Shown: positions 1 through 9,541, counted from the stretch's first letter. The stretch is DNA of 64,000 nt from Putridiphycobacter sp045107045 (GCA_045107045.1 JBGCFR010000027.1:1-64000); one strand, 5' to 3'. The notes: generated by a model not told the origin, from the sequence alone. Numbers and translations: made by a program.

Positions 1-1395
1 AGCAATTTTCCTATCCAATTGCAATTCCATATTTCCAGTTCCTTTGAATTCTTCAAAAATGACTTCATCCATTTTTGAGCCAGTTTCAGTTAATGCGGTT
101 GATAAAATAGTTAATGAACCACCATTCTCAATTTTACGAGCTGCACCAAAAAATCGTTTAGGCTTGTGGAGTGCATTAGCATCCACACCACCTGAAAGCA
201 CTTTGCCTGATGCTGGTTGAACAGTATTATAAGCCCTTGCTAAACGAGTTATTGAATCTAAAAGTATCACAACATCATGGCCACATTCAACCATTCGTTT
301 CGATTTTTCCAATACAATGTTAGCTAATTTTACATGTTTGTCGGCTGGTTGATCAAATGTTGAAGCGACGACTTCAGCATTTACAGACCTAGCCATATCG
401 GTTACCTCTTCAGGTCTTTCATCAATCAATAATATAATTAGGTATACTTCAGGATGATTTGCAGCAATGGCGTTCGCAACATCCTTCAGTAAAACAGTTT
501 TACCCGTTTTCGGTTGTGCTACAATCATTCCCCTTTGCCCTTTACCAATTGGCGCAAATAAATCCATTACTCTTGTAGAAATAGATTCATTTTTATGTCC
601 AGTTAATTGAAGTTTTTCATCAGGGAAAAGGGGAGTCAAATATTCAAATGGCACTCTATCCCTAACATAGCTTGGTTCTCTACCATTTATGCTTTCTATT
701 GAAATCAATGGAAAATATTTTTCACCTTCTTTAGGTGGTCTAACTGCTCCTCTGATGGTATCTCCAGTCTTCAAGCCATAGGCCTTAATTTGATTTTGAG
801 GTACATAAATGTCATCAGGAGATGATTGATAGTTATAATCTGATGAACGCAAAAAACCATAGCCATCCTGCATCATATCTAAAACCCCTTCACTGATGAT
901 GATACCATCAAAATTGAATCCGTAAAAGTCTTTATGTGATTTTTTCTGGTGATTATTATTGTTCTTCTTATGATTGTGGTTGCCGTTATCACGGTTGTTG
1001 CCATTACTCTCTTTCCTTATATTTTCTCCTTTATTATCTTGAGGATGTTTATTAGGTCTTGGATTTGGTTTGTTTCTTTGTGGTCTCTCTTCTTTTTTTT
1101 CCGTGTTTTGAGAATTTGTGGACGCCTGATTATTCATGTCAGATTTGTCGCTTTTTGACGCCTCAGATTCCGCAATTCGCTCCTTTCTTGGTCTAGGTCT
1201 TCTTGGTCTTTCAGGAGAAGGACTTACCGAAGATTCTTCTTCTTTTTTATTACTAACAGGCTCGTTTGATGCTGCTATTATTGCGTTGATGATGTCTTGC
1301 TTTTTTTTACCCTCCATTCCTGGAATGTTTAGGGTTGCAGCAACTTCACGTAATTCACCAACTTTTTTTAATTTAAGTTCAGATAATTGTGACAT
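1..1395 (-). CDS. rho: Transcription termination factor Rho (3' end outside window)
   Basis: Hexameric RNA helicase that ends transcription at Rho-dependent sites. The ATG lies at 1395-1393 and 465 codons are present before the window edge cuts off the C-terminus. Visible domains are an N-terminal Rho_N helical domain (about residues 1-45), a low-complexity insert rich in N, K, R, P and S (about 46-155), a cold-shock-like RNA-binding domain (about 160-235, with DGYGFLR), and the RecA-type ATPase with Walker A AQPKTGKT (293-300), LIDERPEEV (323-331) and Walker B VVILLDSITR (375-384). The long polar insert between Rho_N and the RNA-binding domain is typical of Bacteroidota Rho. It is divergent from the HtrA gene. 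The identity is secure; only the tail is missing. Confidence 0.97.
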   Translation of the reverse strand, partial: MSQLSELKLKKVGELREVAATLNIPGMEGKKKQDIINAIIAASNEPVSNKKEEESSVSPSPERPRRPRPRKERIAESEASKSDKSDMNNQASTNSQNTEKKEERPQRNKPNPRPNKHPQDNKGENIRKESNGNNRDNGNHNHKKNNNNHQKKSHKDFYGFNFDGIIISEGVLDMMQDGYGFLRSSDYNYQSSPDDIYVPQNQIKAYGLKTGDTIRGAVRPPKEGEKYFPLISIESINGREPSYVRDRVPFEYLTPLFPDEKLQLTGHKNESISTRVMDLFAPIGKGQRGMIVAQPKTGKTVLLKDVANAIAANHPEVYLIILLIDERPEEVTDMARSVNAEVVASTFDQPADKHVKLANIVLEKSKRMVECGHDVVILLDSITRLARAYNTVQPASGKVLSGGVDANALHKPKRFFGAARKIENGGSLTILSTALTETGSKMDEVIFEEFKGTGNMELQLDRKIA

Positions 1396-1632
1396 AAAAA
1401 ATTCTTTCGAAATAAAATCTATTAATTAGGATGAAAAATAAATTGTCGATTTAAATGGGATTGAAAGGATGAAATTCTATCCTTAGTTTGATTTATTACT
1501 GCAATGATACTAATAAAATAGATAAGAAATGAATTTTTTTATAAAAACTTATAAATGAGTTTTAAGTAGAGAATTTTAGGATTTTTTTAAATCAATTAAC
1601 TTTTTTTAAAATTCTTTCATTTAACCTTTTCA

Positions 1633-1640
1633 TAATTTTG
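1633..1640 (+). promoter_or_regulatory. Candidate -7 promoter box for the HtrA gene
   Basis: TAATTTTG matches the Bacteroidota -7 consensus TAnnTTTG and ends 34 bp before the HtrA start codon. No clear TTTG -33 box sits at the expected distance (the nearest sequence is TTTC), so the call rests on the -7 box. The surrounding 279-bp rho/htrA divergent spacer (1396-1674) is very AT-rich and holds no other recognisable feature. Confidence 0.4.
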
Positions 1641-1674
1641 AGTTAAGTAATTAAACCATTTAAAATTCTCAATT

Positions 1675-2841
1675 ATGAAATCGATCGGAAAAGCAATATT
1701 TTTTGGCATATTAGCCGTTGGTGGTGGCTTTGGAGGACACCAAATTTCTAAATCATTAACAAATACAGATACAAATCAATCTGAAATAAATACAACTCCA
1801 GATAAAGGGTTTATTAAACCAGTTAATTTAAACAGTAATCCTGTCAATACAGGATTTTCTAATTTGACTTTTGCTTCGGAAAAGACTGTACAAGCTGTTG
1901 CTCATATTCAAACTCATTTTGTAAAAGAAGAAATGACATACGATCCTTTTATGAAGTTGTTTTACGGACAAGAAGCATACAAAATTAGAGAACGACATGG
2001 TCAATCTTCCGGTTCGGGTGTTGTTATTTCGCGTGATGGCTATATTGTGACCAATAATCATGTTGTTCAAGATGCTAAGGATATAAAAGTAGTTTTGAAC
2101 GATAGATCCTATGTTGCCACTCTAGTTGGAACAGACCCTTCAACAGATTTGGCAGTGATAAAGATTGATGGATTTAATTTGAAACACACTCTGTTTGCAA
2201 ATTCTGACGAATTAAAATTAGGGGAATGGGTGCTAGCGGTTGGAAACCCTTTGAATCTTCAGACTACAGTAACTGCTGGAATTGTAAGTGCTAAAAATAG
2301 AAATATAGACTTATTAGCAGGTAACTTTAATCCAGAAAAAAATGTCTTTCCAGTCGAATCTTTTATCCAAACTGACGCAGCTGTTAATTCTGGTAATAGC
2401 GGAGGTGCTCTCGTTAATGATAAAGGAGAATTAGTAGGAATCAATACGGCAATTGCTTCAGGAACGGGTTATTATACCGGGTATTCCTTTGCTATCCCTT
2501 CAAATATTGTAAAAAAAGTAACTTATGATTTAATGTCTTATGGAGAGGTGAAGCGTGTTCAGTTAGGGATTAACCTAATGGAAAATAATTCTGAGGTTGA
2601 AAAGCAATATAATCTGGGTACTGGAGATGGAGTGTTAATAGGCAATGTAATGGAGGGAGGAAATGCTGATAAAGCAGGCTTAAAATCTATGGATGTTATA
2701 TTAGCCGTTGAGAATAGAAATATTAATTCGGTAGCAGAATTGCAGGAATCAATTGTATTAAATAATCCAGGCGATAAAATTATAATTAAAGTATTAAGAG
2801 GAGAAACTGAAAAATTGATAGAAGTAATGATGTCTCAATAA
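1675..2841 (+). CDS. htrA: HtrA/DegP-family periplasmic serine protease
   Basis: Envelope quality-control protease of 388 aa. An N-terminal hydrophobic, glycine-rich segment (about residues 6-21) acts as a signal or anchor. The trypsin-like domain shows the full catalytic triad: His129 in TNNHVV, Asp158 in STDLAVI, and Ser242 in NSGNSGGALV. One PDZ domain follows (about 300-385; PDZ ligand loop near LGIN and GGNADKAGL), so it resembles DegS or single-PDZ HtrA proteins in layout more than two-PDZ DegP. It sits 56 bp upstream of the phosphohexomutase gene. Function is clear at family level; the symbol is the generic family name. Confidence 0.93.
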   Translation: MKSIGKAIFFGILAVGGGFGGHQISKSLTNTDTNQSEINTTPDKGFIKPVNLNSNPVNTGFSNLTFASEKTVQAVAHIQTHFVKEEMTYDPFMKLFYGQEAYKIRERHGQSSGSGVVISRDGYIVTNNHVVQDAKDIKVVLNDRSYVATLVGTDPSTDLAVIKIDGFNLKHTLFANSDELKLGEWVLAVGNPLNLQTTVTAGIVSAKNRNIDLLAGNFNPEKNVFPVESFIQTDAAVNSGNSGGALVNDKGELVGINTAIASGTGYYTGYSFAIPSNIVKKVTYDLMSYGEVKRVQLGINLMENNSEVEKQYNLGTGDGVLIGNVMEGGNADKAGLKSMDVILAVENRNINSVAELQESIVLNNPGDKIIIKVLRGETEKLIEVMMSQ

Positions 2842-2872
2842 ACTAGTTTTATTCTTGTTTATGGAATTCCAT

Positions 2873-2880
2873 TATCTTTG
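2873..2880 (+). promoter_or_regulatory. Candidate -7 box for the phosphohexomutase gene
   Basis: TATCTTTG matches TAnnTTTG and ends 17 bp before the ATG at 2898, which would leave a leader of roughly a dozen bases. A TTG lies at 2855-2857 with a spacing of 15, shorter than usual, so the -33 element is doubtful. Confidence 0.45.
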
Positions 2881-2897
2881 TTAAAAAGCAAAAGATA

Positions 2898-4292
2898 ATG
2901 ACACTTATAAAATCGATTTCTGGAATTAGAGGTACAATTGGTGGTGCAATTGGTGAGGGTTTAACCCCATTTGATGCCGTTAAGTTTGCAGCAGCATATG
3001 GTTGTTGGATTAAAACTAGATCAAATGCAAAAGCGCCCAAAGTTATTGTTGGACGTGATGCTAGATTGTCGGGTCAAATGATTTCTGATTTAGTTATTTC
3101 AACCCTACAAGGCTTGGGGATTAGTGTCGTTAATTTAGGTTTGTCAACCACGCCAACAGTTGAATTAGCTGTTCCGCTAGAAAAAGCGGATGGTGGAATA
3201 ATTTTGACAGCCAGTCACAACCCTAAGCAATGGAATGCTTTAAAGTTGTTGAATGAGAACGGTGAATTTTTATCAGCTAAAGATGGTGCCGAAATTCTTG
3301 ATATTGCTGATAAAGAAGATTTCGACTTTGCTGAAGTTGATGATTTAGGAACGCTTACAAATGATGATTCGTATCTTCAAAAACATGTATCAGCGGTGTT
3401 AAATTTGCCATTGGTTAATCCTGAATTAATTCGACGTAAAAATTTTAAAATTGTAGTTGATGCTGTTCATTCAACCGGTGGGATATTTGTTCCAGCATTG
3501 TTAAGGGCATTAGGCGTTGCCAATGTAATTGAATTGTATTGCGAACCGACAGGTCATTTTCCGCATAATCCCGAACCATTGCCTGAAAATTTAACGGCAA
3601 TATCAGAGAAGATAAAAGAAACTGGCGCAGATTTAGGTATTGTGGTAGATCCAGACGTTGATCGTCTAGCATTTGTTAACGAAGATGGAACTATGTTTGG
3701 AGAGGAGTATACATTGGTTGCAGTGGCCGATTATGTATTAGGTTCTACTCCGGGTAATACAGTCTCAAACTTATCTTCTACTATATCACTTAAAGAGATC
3801 ACTGAAAAACACCAATGTATTTATAATGCTGCTTCTGTAGGTGAAGTAAATGTGGTTGAAAAAATGAAGGCTACTAATGCTATTATAGGAGGTGAGGGGA
3901 ATGGTGGAATTATTTATCCGGAATCGCATTATGGAAGAGATGCTCTTGTTGGAATAGGTTTGTTTTTAACTCATTTAGCTAAGTCAGGATTGACTGCTTC
4001 CGAATTACGTCAAGAGTACCCAAACTATTTCATCTCTAAAAATAAGATTCAATTAGAACCATCAATGGATGTAGATGCCATTCTTGATATTGTGGCTAAA
4101 AAGTATAATGATCGGGAAGTTGATTTACAGGACGGAGTTAAAATATATTTTGATAAAGGAGAATGGGTGCATTTAAGAAAAAGCAACACAGAACCAATCA
4201 TTAGGATCTATTCAGAGAGTAGGGATGAATCGCAAGCAAATAAGTTAGCAAATGAAATTATGGCAGATATTAGATCGGTTGCAGTGCATTAA
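2898..4292 (+). CDS. glmM: Phosphoglucosamine mutase (alpha-D-phosphohexomutase family)
   Basis: Cytoplasmic enzyme of 464 aa that interconverts glucosamine-6-P and glucosamine-1-P for UDP-GlcNAc, peptidoglycan and LPS synthesis. All four phosphohexomutase signatures are present: the catalytic phosphoserine loop TASHNPKQWN (Ser106), the Mg2+ loop DPDVDR (Asp251, Asp253, Asp255), the sugar-specificity loop GGEGNGG (331-337), and the C-terminal phosphate-binding loop RKSNTEPIIRIY. The EGNGG loop and the length fit GlmM-type enzymes, but phosphomannomutase/phosphoglucomutase activity in the same family cannot be excluded from sequence alone. It is followed by its own terminator. Confidence 0.85.
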   Translation: MTLIKSISGIRGTIGGAIGEGLTPFDAVKFAAAYGCWIKTRSNAKAPKVIVGRDARLSGQMISDLVISTLQGLGISVVNLGLSTTPTVELAVPLEKADGGIILTASHNPKQWNALKLLNENGEFLSAKDGAEILDIADKEDFDFAEVDDLGTLTNDDSYLQKHVSAVLNLPLVNPELIRRKNFKIVVDAVHSTGGIFVPALLRALGVANVIELYCEPTGHFPHNPEPLPENLTAISEKIKETGADLGIVVDPDVDRLAFVNEDGTMFGEEYTLVAVADYVLGSTPGNTVSNLSSTISLKEITEKHQCIYNAASVGEVNVVEKMKATNAIIGGEGNGGIIYPESHYGRDALVGIGLFLTHLAKSGLTASELRQEYPNYFISKNKIQLEPSMDVDAILDIVAKKYNDREVDLQDGVKIYFDKGEWVHLRKSNTEPIIRIYSESRDESQANKLANEIMADIRSVAVH

Positions 4293-4319
4293 TAAGGACT
4301 TATTAATCTAAAATAGAGT

Positions 4320-4353
4320 AAAGGTAGGGTGTGAGAATATTCTACCTTTTTTT
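4320..4353 (+). terminator. Rho-independent terminator after the phosphohexomutase gene
   Basis: The stem AAAGGTAG (4320-4327) pairs with CTACCTTT (4342-4349) across a 14-nt loop. The stem runs directly into a T-tract on the plus strand, 27 bp past the stop codon. Confidence 0.75.
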
Positions 4354-4654
4354 ATGGGCACATTCAGTTTTTACTATATTCATCAAGAAACTTTTCTTCT
4401 AATGTTGACTAAGGATAGGGTAGTTTGATAGAATTCTCATTTTTTGGTATTGCCAATTATATTGTTTTCTAATGTTTGTATTACTGAATAATGATTAAAA
4501 AGGAAAATAGTTGTGGTTGAATAATACTACCTAAATTCTTTGTGCATTTTGAACTAAAGATATGTTGAAAGGTATGTTCGATTGATTTTGAGGTACGAAA
4601 AAATTACTCGAATTCAGAATTTTATCAAAATGCACAATGGTGACCTAATACGAA
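4354..4654. other. Gene-free spacer between two convergent terminators
   Basis: About 300 bp of AT-rich DNA with no credible ORF in either direction. It contains the inverted-repeat-bounded element at 4540-4637. No RNA gene or promoter was recognised. Confidence 0.5.
4540..4637. repeat. 98-bp element with perfect 13-bp terminal inverted repeats
   Basis: TTGTGCATTTTGA at 4540-4552 is the exact reverse complement of TCAAAATGCACAA at 4625-4637, with 72 bp between them and no ORF inside. No target-site duplication is evident. It could be a small non-autonomous mobile element, a structured RNA, or chance in AT-rich DNA. Confidence 0.4.
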
Positions 4655-4685
4655 AAAAGGGATGCTATATAGCATCCCTTTTCAT
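4655..4685 (-). terminator. Terminator of the type-B surface protein gene
   Basis: A perfect 28-bp palindrome, AAAAGGGATGC/GCATCCCTTTT, spans 4655-4682. Read on the minus strand it lies 22 bp past the stop codon of the gene ending at 4705 and is followed by a T-tract (minus-strand reading of the A run at 4653-4658). It could work in both directions. Confidence 0.85.
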
Positions 4686-4704
4686 TTTAATTAAAGATGA
4701 TTAT

Positions 4705-7700
4705 TTAATTTTTATGTCTTATTAAGTGAATTTGTCCAGTTCCACTATTCTCAGTTCCATTTGTTGTTACTGAACGGTACTCAAAAGTATAGACACCATC
4801 ACTACATTCTTTTCCAGTTTTGTAGTGGTTTCCATCCCACTTATCTGTTAATTCTTCAAATTCATAAACTTTCACACCGTATCTATTAAAAACAGTTGCT
4901 TTGAATTCTGAATAACCTGCTACTGGGAAATAGAAGAAATCATTAACCGGATTTGAAGTTGTACCAGGTGTAAACACGTTTGGTAAAATCAATTCGGGCG
5001 TTTTATGAACTACTACATCTCTACAAGCAGTATCAGCACAATCATTGAAGTTTTTAACAACTAAGCAAACTTGATAAGTTGTAGGCCCGTCCGTATTTAC
5101 CGCAAGGTAAGAGGTGTCAGGTCTTGTAATTGAATCGAAGGTAAAAAACCATTTATTTTGATCATTGATTTGACCCGTATTTAAATTCCATTGGTACTCT
5201 ACCTTACTGTTAGGGTTTCCTTCTTGTATAAAGCTACTTGATATTCCTTTATCCAATTGTGCTCTAATTCTCAACTCTTCTTGACCTTCGTAAATGTCAG
5301 ACACATAGAATTGGTCAGAAGTTAGCGTAAATCCAGCTTTTGGATTAATAGAGTCCATATATATCGTATCTATAAAAACACAGTCATTATCATCTCGGAT
5401 TAATATTCTCACATTACCAGGCTCTTTAATGTTCATTTCAGGAGCTTTAGATGTTGCGCCACTTACGAGGTGTGTCCAATTTGTACTTACATTACCTGTT
5501 CCACCAAACGAAGTGAGCGGAGCAATTGGTCTAACCGCAACTTGACCATTGCCACTTTGGTAACCAAAACTTCTACACAATAAGTTTTGTTTAATGTATG
5601 GTTCACCTTGAAGTTTTAATGGCTCAGTAATATTAAAAATATATGGGTTTGGCACTGTATTACAGGAGTTTGAATTCGTAATAATAAGCGTGTACTCACC
5701 TGCTGGCAAATCTTTTAAGAAGTACCTTCCTTGTCCATTTGGATCGTTACCCGGAGGAATTGGTGTCCATTTAAAATCTAAGTCTTCAAAATCTTCAGCA
5801 GTTCCAACATTTAACACATCAGTTATAGTAATAGATCCAGTTGCGTCTCCAAAACATTTAACATCCAGCTGTTCAAATTCTAACTCCATTGGAGCAGGTG
5901 CAGGATTGTCAAGTGAAATAGTGAAATCTGCTGCACATCCAAGCATATCAGAGGCATATATTGTATAATCACCTGCACTAAGTCCAGTTACTGTACTTCC
6001 ATATACCGCAGGGTTTTGATCAGCACCATTTATTGTGTCCCCACTAATAGTCTCAGTGATTGTTAAAAATACATCTGAAGGAGGAGTTGGAGTACCGCCC
6101 GGACCAAGTGTAGTTACAATAAAAGAACCATTGTCATAACCAAAGCATGTTGGTGGTCCAAATTCGTATTCAAAATCCAATCCACCAGCTAAAATAACGA
6201 AGTTATGCGTTTCACTACAATTATTATCATCAGTGACAGTCACTGTCCAAGGGATAGATCCATTTTGATCTTGGTATAAAGTATTTATTGTAGTAAGACT
6301 ATCAGCAGCAACAGTTTGAGTGGCATGCACCCCATTAAAAGGGCTTGTCCATACTACTGTGAATGGCGCAAAATTTCCAGACGGTTGTACTGAAGCTGTT
6401 CCATCATCAGTACCAAAACATGTTTCATTTGATAAACTATCCTCGATCCAATTAAGACCTAAATTAGCTGTAGTGACATCAATAAAAGCAGTATCAGCCA
6501 ATACACATGGGTTTGGAGGACTACCACAAAGTGTTCCGGTAGTATCAGGCAATACAACATAATAGTAGTTACCTGTAATCATGGTAGCAGGGTCTTGAAA
6601 GTTTGATATCATTTGGTCATTCGGATCATACCACTGTCCATCAGCTTGGAAAAAGCCAACTAAATAGTTATACAAGTCAATTCCACCTTCTGTTCCACAC
6701 AAGAAAACAACATTATCTCCACCAGGAAATATAGCGGGTGGTACATCAAGTTTTACAACCACATCTGCAAATCCTGGTACAGGACATTTATCATCAGATG
6801 CATTGATTGAAATGGCTGAACCAGTATACCCTTGGGTAAATTCCCAACATACAGTTCCAATTGCAGGGTTTCCAGGTGTTGTCGTGAAGGTAGCACCTGG
6901 TAAAAAATCATCAACATTTGAAAATAGATTAACAATATCTCCTGCATTGGGATCGTCAAACTGCACATCAAAGCAGAATCTATCACCAGTACAAAGGTTA
7001 ATTGAGTTGTCAGGTAATAACACAGCATTCGTTCCAAAAGCGTTAAAGTTTTGAACAAAACTCTGACCAGCAGGCTCAACTAAAGTTGGGACTGAATTAG
7101 TACATGCTTCAACCACAATTTGAATGTCATGCATCATGGATCCAACTAAGTTATCACAAATATCATATTCTTTAATTAATATAGTTAATACATAATTTCC
7201 ATTAACACCCTGTGTAAAGGTAAGTAAACCAGTAACTGGATCCATTATAATACCAGGGATAGGCTGAGCAGATGTAAAACCTCCAGCATAAGTTAACATA
7301 GACCCACCTTGTCCTAAGGCATTTACAAATGAAAAGTCTAATGAATCACCATCTAATTCTAAAATTCCAAAATCATAATTTGTGGCTTGATTAGCACAAA
7401 CGTATGGAATTGGTTGAGAATTAAAAGTTGGAGAGTTATTACAGTCATTAGTTGAAGAGTACATTTTTGTCTCAATATAGAACCATTCACCATCAGCGTT
7501 AACTAAGTTAGTAGAAGCATTTCTATTTCCAAGTTCCCAGCTGAACGTCCACGCATCACATGGGCCAGGCAGTACTACTGTAGCAGTATAAACATGTTCC
7601 TCTATACCAGATAAAGCCCCACCACTACATTCTGTATTAGGTAGTTCCGCAGTACAGATTTGAGAAACTTCTGTGATACTTTGTTTTGTTAATTGAACGT

Positions 7701-7926
7701 TAGGCATAGTTAAGCCAGCACAATCACTAACAATATCTATCCATTCGGTATTTCCTAAGCCAGCTCCACCACAATCTCTGTAAATGGTCAGCGTTACAAA
7801 ATACGTATTTGGTATCCCTGTACAAACGTACGAGATGTTTCCTCCGGCAGCATGTGTTGCCAAAAGCGGAGTCGCACTCATTAAGAAGAGGGCGCTTAAA
7901 ATTAGGTTTTTAAAGGTTTTTATCAT
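4705..7926 (-). CDS. Large secreted surface protein with type-B T9SS sorting domain
   Basis: Predicted exported adhesin-like protein of 1073 aa. The ATG at 7926 was chosen because it opens a clear signal peptide (MIKTFKNLILSALFLMSATP, cut near LAT-HA); the upstream Met at 7986 would add 20 polar residues before it. The mature protein begins with an ATHxxGG module containing YRDCGG, also found in the gene at 24546. Then come a cadherin/Ig-like section with DGDSLDFSFV and several SprB-like segments of the type CFGxxDGxxxV. The last 90 or so residues (NVFTPG, FNRYGVKVYE, WDGNHYKTGKECSDGVYTF) form a gliding-motility-associated C-terminal domain (CHU_C/TIGR04131). No SprF-type partner is adjacent. 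Surface location is well supported; the ligand is unknown. Confidence 0.88.
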   Translation of the reverse strand: MIKTFKNLILSALFLMSATPLLATHAAGGNISYVCTGIPNTYFVTLTIYRDCGGAGLGNTEWIDIVSDCAGLTMPNVQLTKQSITEVSQICTAELPNTECSGGALSGIEEHVYTATVVLPGPCDAWTFSWELGNRNASTNLVNADGEWFYIETKMYSSTNDCNNSPTFNSQPIPYVCANQATNYDFGILELDGDSLDFSFVNALGQGGSMLTYAGGFTSAQPIPGIIMDPVTGLLTFTQGVNGNYVLTILIKEYDICDNLVGSMMHDIQIVVEACTNSVPTLVEPAGQSFVQNFNAFGTNAVLLPDNSINLCTGDRFCFDVQFDDPNAGDIVNLFSNVDDFLPGATFTTTPGNPAIGTVCWEFTQGYTGSAISINASDDKCPVPGFADVVVKLDVPPAIFPGGDNVVFLCGTEGGIDLYNYLVGFFQADGQWYDPNDQMISNFQDPATMITGNYYYVVLPDTTGTLCGSPPNPCVLADTAFIDVTTANLGLNWIEDSLSNETCFGTDDGTASVQPSGNFAPFTVVWTSPFNGVHATQTVAADSLTTINTLYQDQNGSIPWTVTVTDDNNCSETHNFVILAGGLDFEYEFGPPTCFGYDNGSFIVTTLGPGGTPTPPSDVFLTITETISGDTINGADQNPAVYGSTVTGLSAGDYTIYASDMLGCAADFTISLDNPAPAPMELEFEQLDVKCFGDATGSITITDVLNVGTAEDFEDLDFKWTPIPPGNDPNGQGRYFLKDLPAGEYTLIITNSNSCNTVPNPYIFNITEPLKLQGEPYIKQNLLCRSFGYQSGNGQVAVRPIAPLTSFGGTGNVSTNWTHLVSGATSKAPEMNIKEPGNVRILIRDDNDCVFIDTIYMDSINPKAGFTLTSDQFYVSDIYEGQEELRIRAQLDKGISSSFIQEGNPNSKVEYQWNLNTGQINDQNKWFFTFDSITRPDTSYLAVNTDGPTTYQVCLVVKNFNDCADTACRDVVVHKTPELILPNVFTPGTTSNPVNDFFYFPVAGYSEFKATVFNRYGVKVYEFEELTDKWDGNHYKTGKECSDGVYTFEYRSVTTNGTENSGTGQIHLIRHKN

Positions 7927-8020
7927 GACTGAATTTTTATTCGGTTTGCAATATAACGAAAATTTAAAATGAAAGGTGACAAGCAAGTTTGGTTTTTTTT
8001 ATTATTTCTTTGAAATATTT

Positions 8021-9505
8021 CTATAAAGAGGTAAACCATGCATTGGTGTCTACTTCTTCGTAAACGCTGTTCCCATTGTAAATAAAATCATTTATCTGAT
8101 TAGAATAAGTATATATATGTTTATAATCATCAATTTTGGCTATAATATGCTGAATGGCATTAATCATAGTTTCAACTTCAGAGTTAGTAGTTGTGGGGTG
8201 AATTGATAATCTAATCCATCCAGGACGTTCAGATTGGTCACCTGATTGAATACTGCAATTTATGAGTTCAGACTCTTGACTACTATAGTTAAGTAAAAGA
8301 TGGCCATACGTTCCAGCGCAAGCACATCCACCTCGAGTTTGGATACCAAATAAATCATTAAGTAACCTAACCATTAAGTTATAGTGAATATCTTTTACAG
8401 TGAAAGAAAAAACGCCAAGTCGAGCAGTATGCTTACCATCTAGAATAGTAATTTCAGGTATGCTTTGAAAAGCGTTAAAAAGTCTTGTGTTAATTTCATG
8501 CTCTCTTTCAAGGATATTCTGTATGCCCATTTCTTCTTTGAGTTGAAAGACCATTGCTGTTTTAATACCTTGCAAAAATCCAGGTGTCCCACCATCTTCT
8601 CTTGTTTCAATGTCATCAATATAAAAACGCCCACCCCAAGGATTCGTAAATGTTACTGTTCCTCCACCGGGATGGTCTGGTATTGCATTGTCGTAAAGAG
8701 ACTTGTTAAAAACTACAATACCCGCCGTACCTGGTCCTCCAAGAAATTTATGGGGAGATAAAAAGATAGCATCTAATCGTTCAAGTTCATTTGCTGGATG
8801 CATATCAATTTCTTCATAGGGACCACTACAAGCAAAGTCTACAAAGCAATAGCCATCATTTTTATGCATTACTTCAGCAATGCCCGTATAATTATTTTGA
8901 ATTCCGGATACATTACTACAGGCTATGACAGAGGCTATTTTTAAGGTTTTGTGTTGGTTGTTTTTTAGTCTTTCTTCAAGGTCTTTAATATCTACTTCTC
9001 CATTCGAAGTTTGACCAATTATTTCAACTTTTGCTATGGTTTCTAGCCATGATGTATGGTTTGAGTGGTGTTCCATATGTGTAATAAAAACTACAGGAAT
9101 GGCTGAATCATTGGGGTCCAAACTTTGGCAGTTTTTCATGTACTTATTTGGTGATTCCGGGTATTTTAAGCCCAGTATTCGTTGTAGTTTACAAATTGCT
9201 CCAGTCATACCTGTCCCTGCAAATAACAAAACATCATTTTCATCAGCATTAACGTGCTTTTTAATGATTTTTTTTGCTGTACTATAAGCTTTAGTCATTG
9301 CCTTTCCAGTTGCTGTAGTTTCCGTATGGGTATTGGCAACTAATGGCAATACTTCATTCAATAACTTCTCTTCAATTGGCCTGTAATTTCTGCCACTTGC
9401 AGTCCAATCTGCATAAATAATTGGTTTTATTCCAAATGGGGTTTCAATAGTTTGGTTAATACCAATTATTTGGTCACGAAATTTTTTAAAATACGTTTCT
9501 AACAT
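8021..9505 (-). CDS. Class V aminotransferase / cysteine desulfurase-like PLP enzyme
   Basis: Cytoplasmic PLP enzyme of 494 aa, fold type I. The Schiff-base lysine is Lys253 in SPHKFLGGPGT. The cofactor region includes FAGTGMTGA (95-103), HMEHHSN (143-149) and VDFACSG (222-228). A cysteine pair in GGCACAGTYGH (Cys394, Cys396) sits where cysteine desulfurases carry their catalytic Cys loop, but SufS/IscS are usually about 400 aa and this protein is longer, with inserts around 115-135 and 405-425. No suf or isc genes are adjacent, so sulfur mobilisation is not assured; isopenicillin-N-epimerase-like or other class V activities are alternatives. The downstream gene on the same strand starts 94 bp away. 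Confidence 0.8.
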   Translation of the reverse strand: MLETYFKKFRDQIIGINQTIETPFGIKPIIYADWTASGRNYRPIEEKLLNEVLPLVANTHTETTATGKAMTKAYSTAKKIIKKHVNADENDVLLFAGTGMTGAICKLQRILGLKYPESPNKYMKNCQSLDPNDSAIPVVFITHMEHHSNHTSWLETIAKVEIIGQTSNGEVDIKDLEERLKNNQHKTLKIASVIACSNVSGIQNNYTGIAEVMHKNDGYCFVDFACSGPYEEIDMHPANELERLDAIFLSPHKFLGGPGTAGIVVFNKSLYDNAIPDHPGGGTVTFTNPWGGRFYIDDIETREDGGTPGFLQGIKTAMVFQLKEEMGIQNILEREHEINTRLFNAFQSIPEITILDGKHTARLGVFSFTVKDIHYNLMVRLLNDLFGIQTRGGCACAGTYGHLLLNYSSQESELINCSIQSGDQSERPGWIRLSIHPTTTNSEVETMINAIQHIIAKIDDYKHIYTYSNQINDFIYNGNSVYEEVDTNAWFTSL

Positions 9506-9533
9506 TTTTGATTCTGTTAAATTGATTGCTATT

Positions 9534-9541
9534 CAAATATA
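9534..9541 (-). promoter_or_regulatory. Candidate -7 box for the class V aminotransferase gene
   Basis: On the minus strand this reads TATATTTG, a full match to TAnnTTTG, 28 bp upstream of the ATG at 9505. The gene needs its own promoter because the transaldolase terminator lies just upstream. No good -33 TTTG was found. Confidence 0.45.

Noticed and set aside
949..1429. Two plus-strand ORFs (949-1158 and 1136-1429) near the left edge
   Set aside because: They are antisense to rho, whose minus-strand frame is continuous and clearly conserved there.
6320..7079. Several 80-110 aa ORFs inside the type-B protein gene, in both directions
   Set aside because: Shadows of the long repeat-rich reading frame; no independent start signals or domains.
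7927..7986. Longer N-terminus for the type-B protein starting at 7986
   Set aside because: It would put about 20 polar residues ahead of a complete signal peptide; the ATG at 7926 is far more likely.
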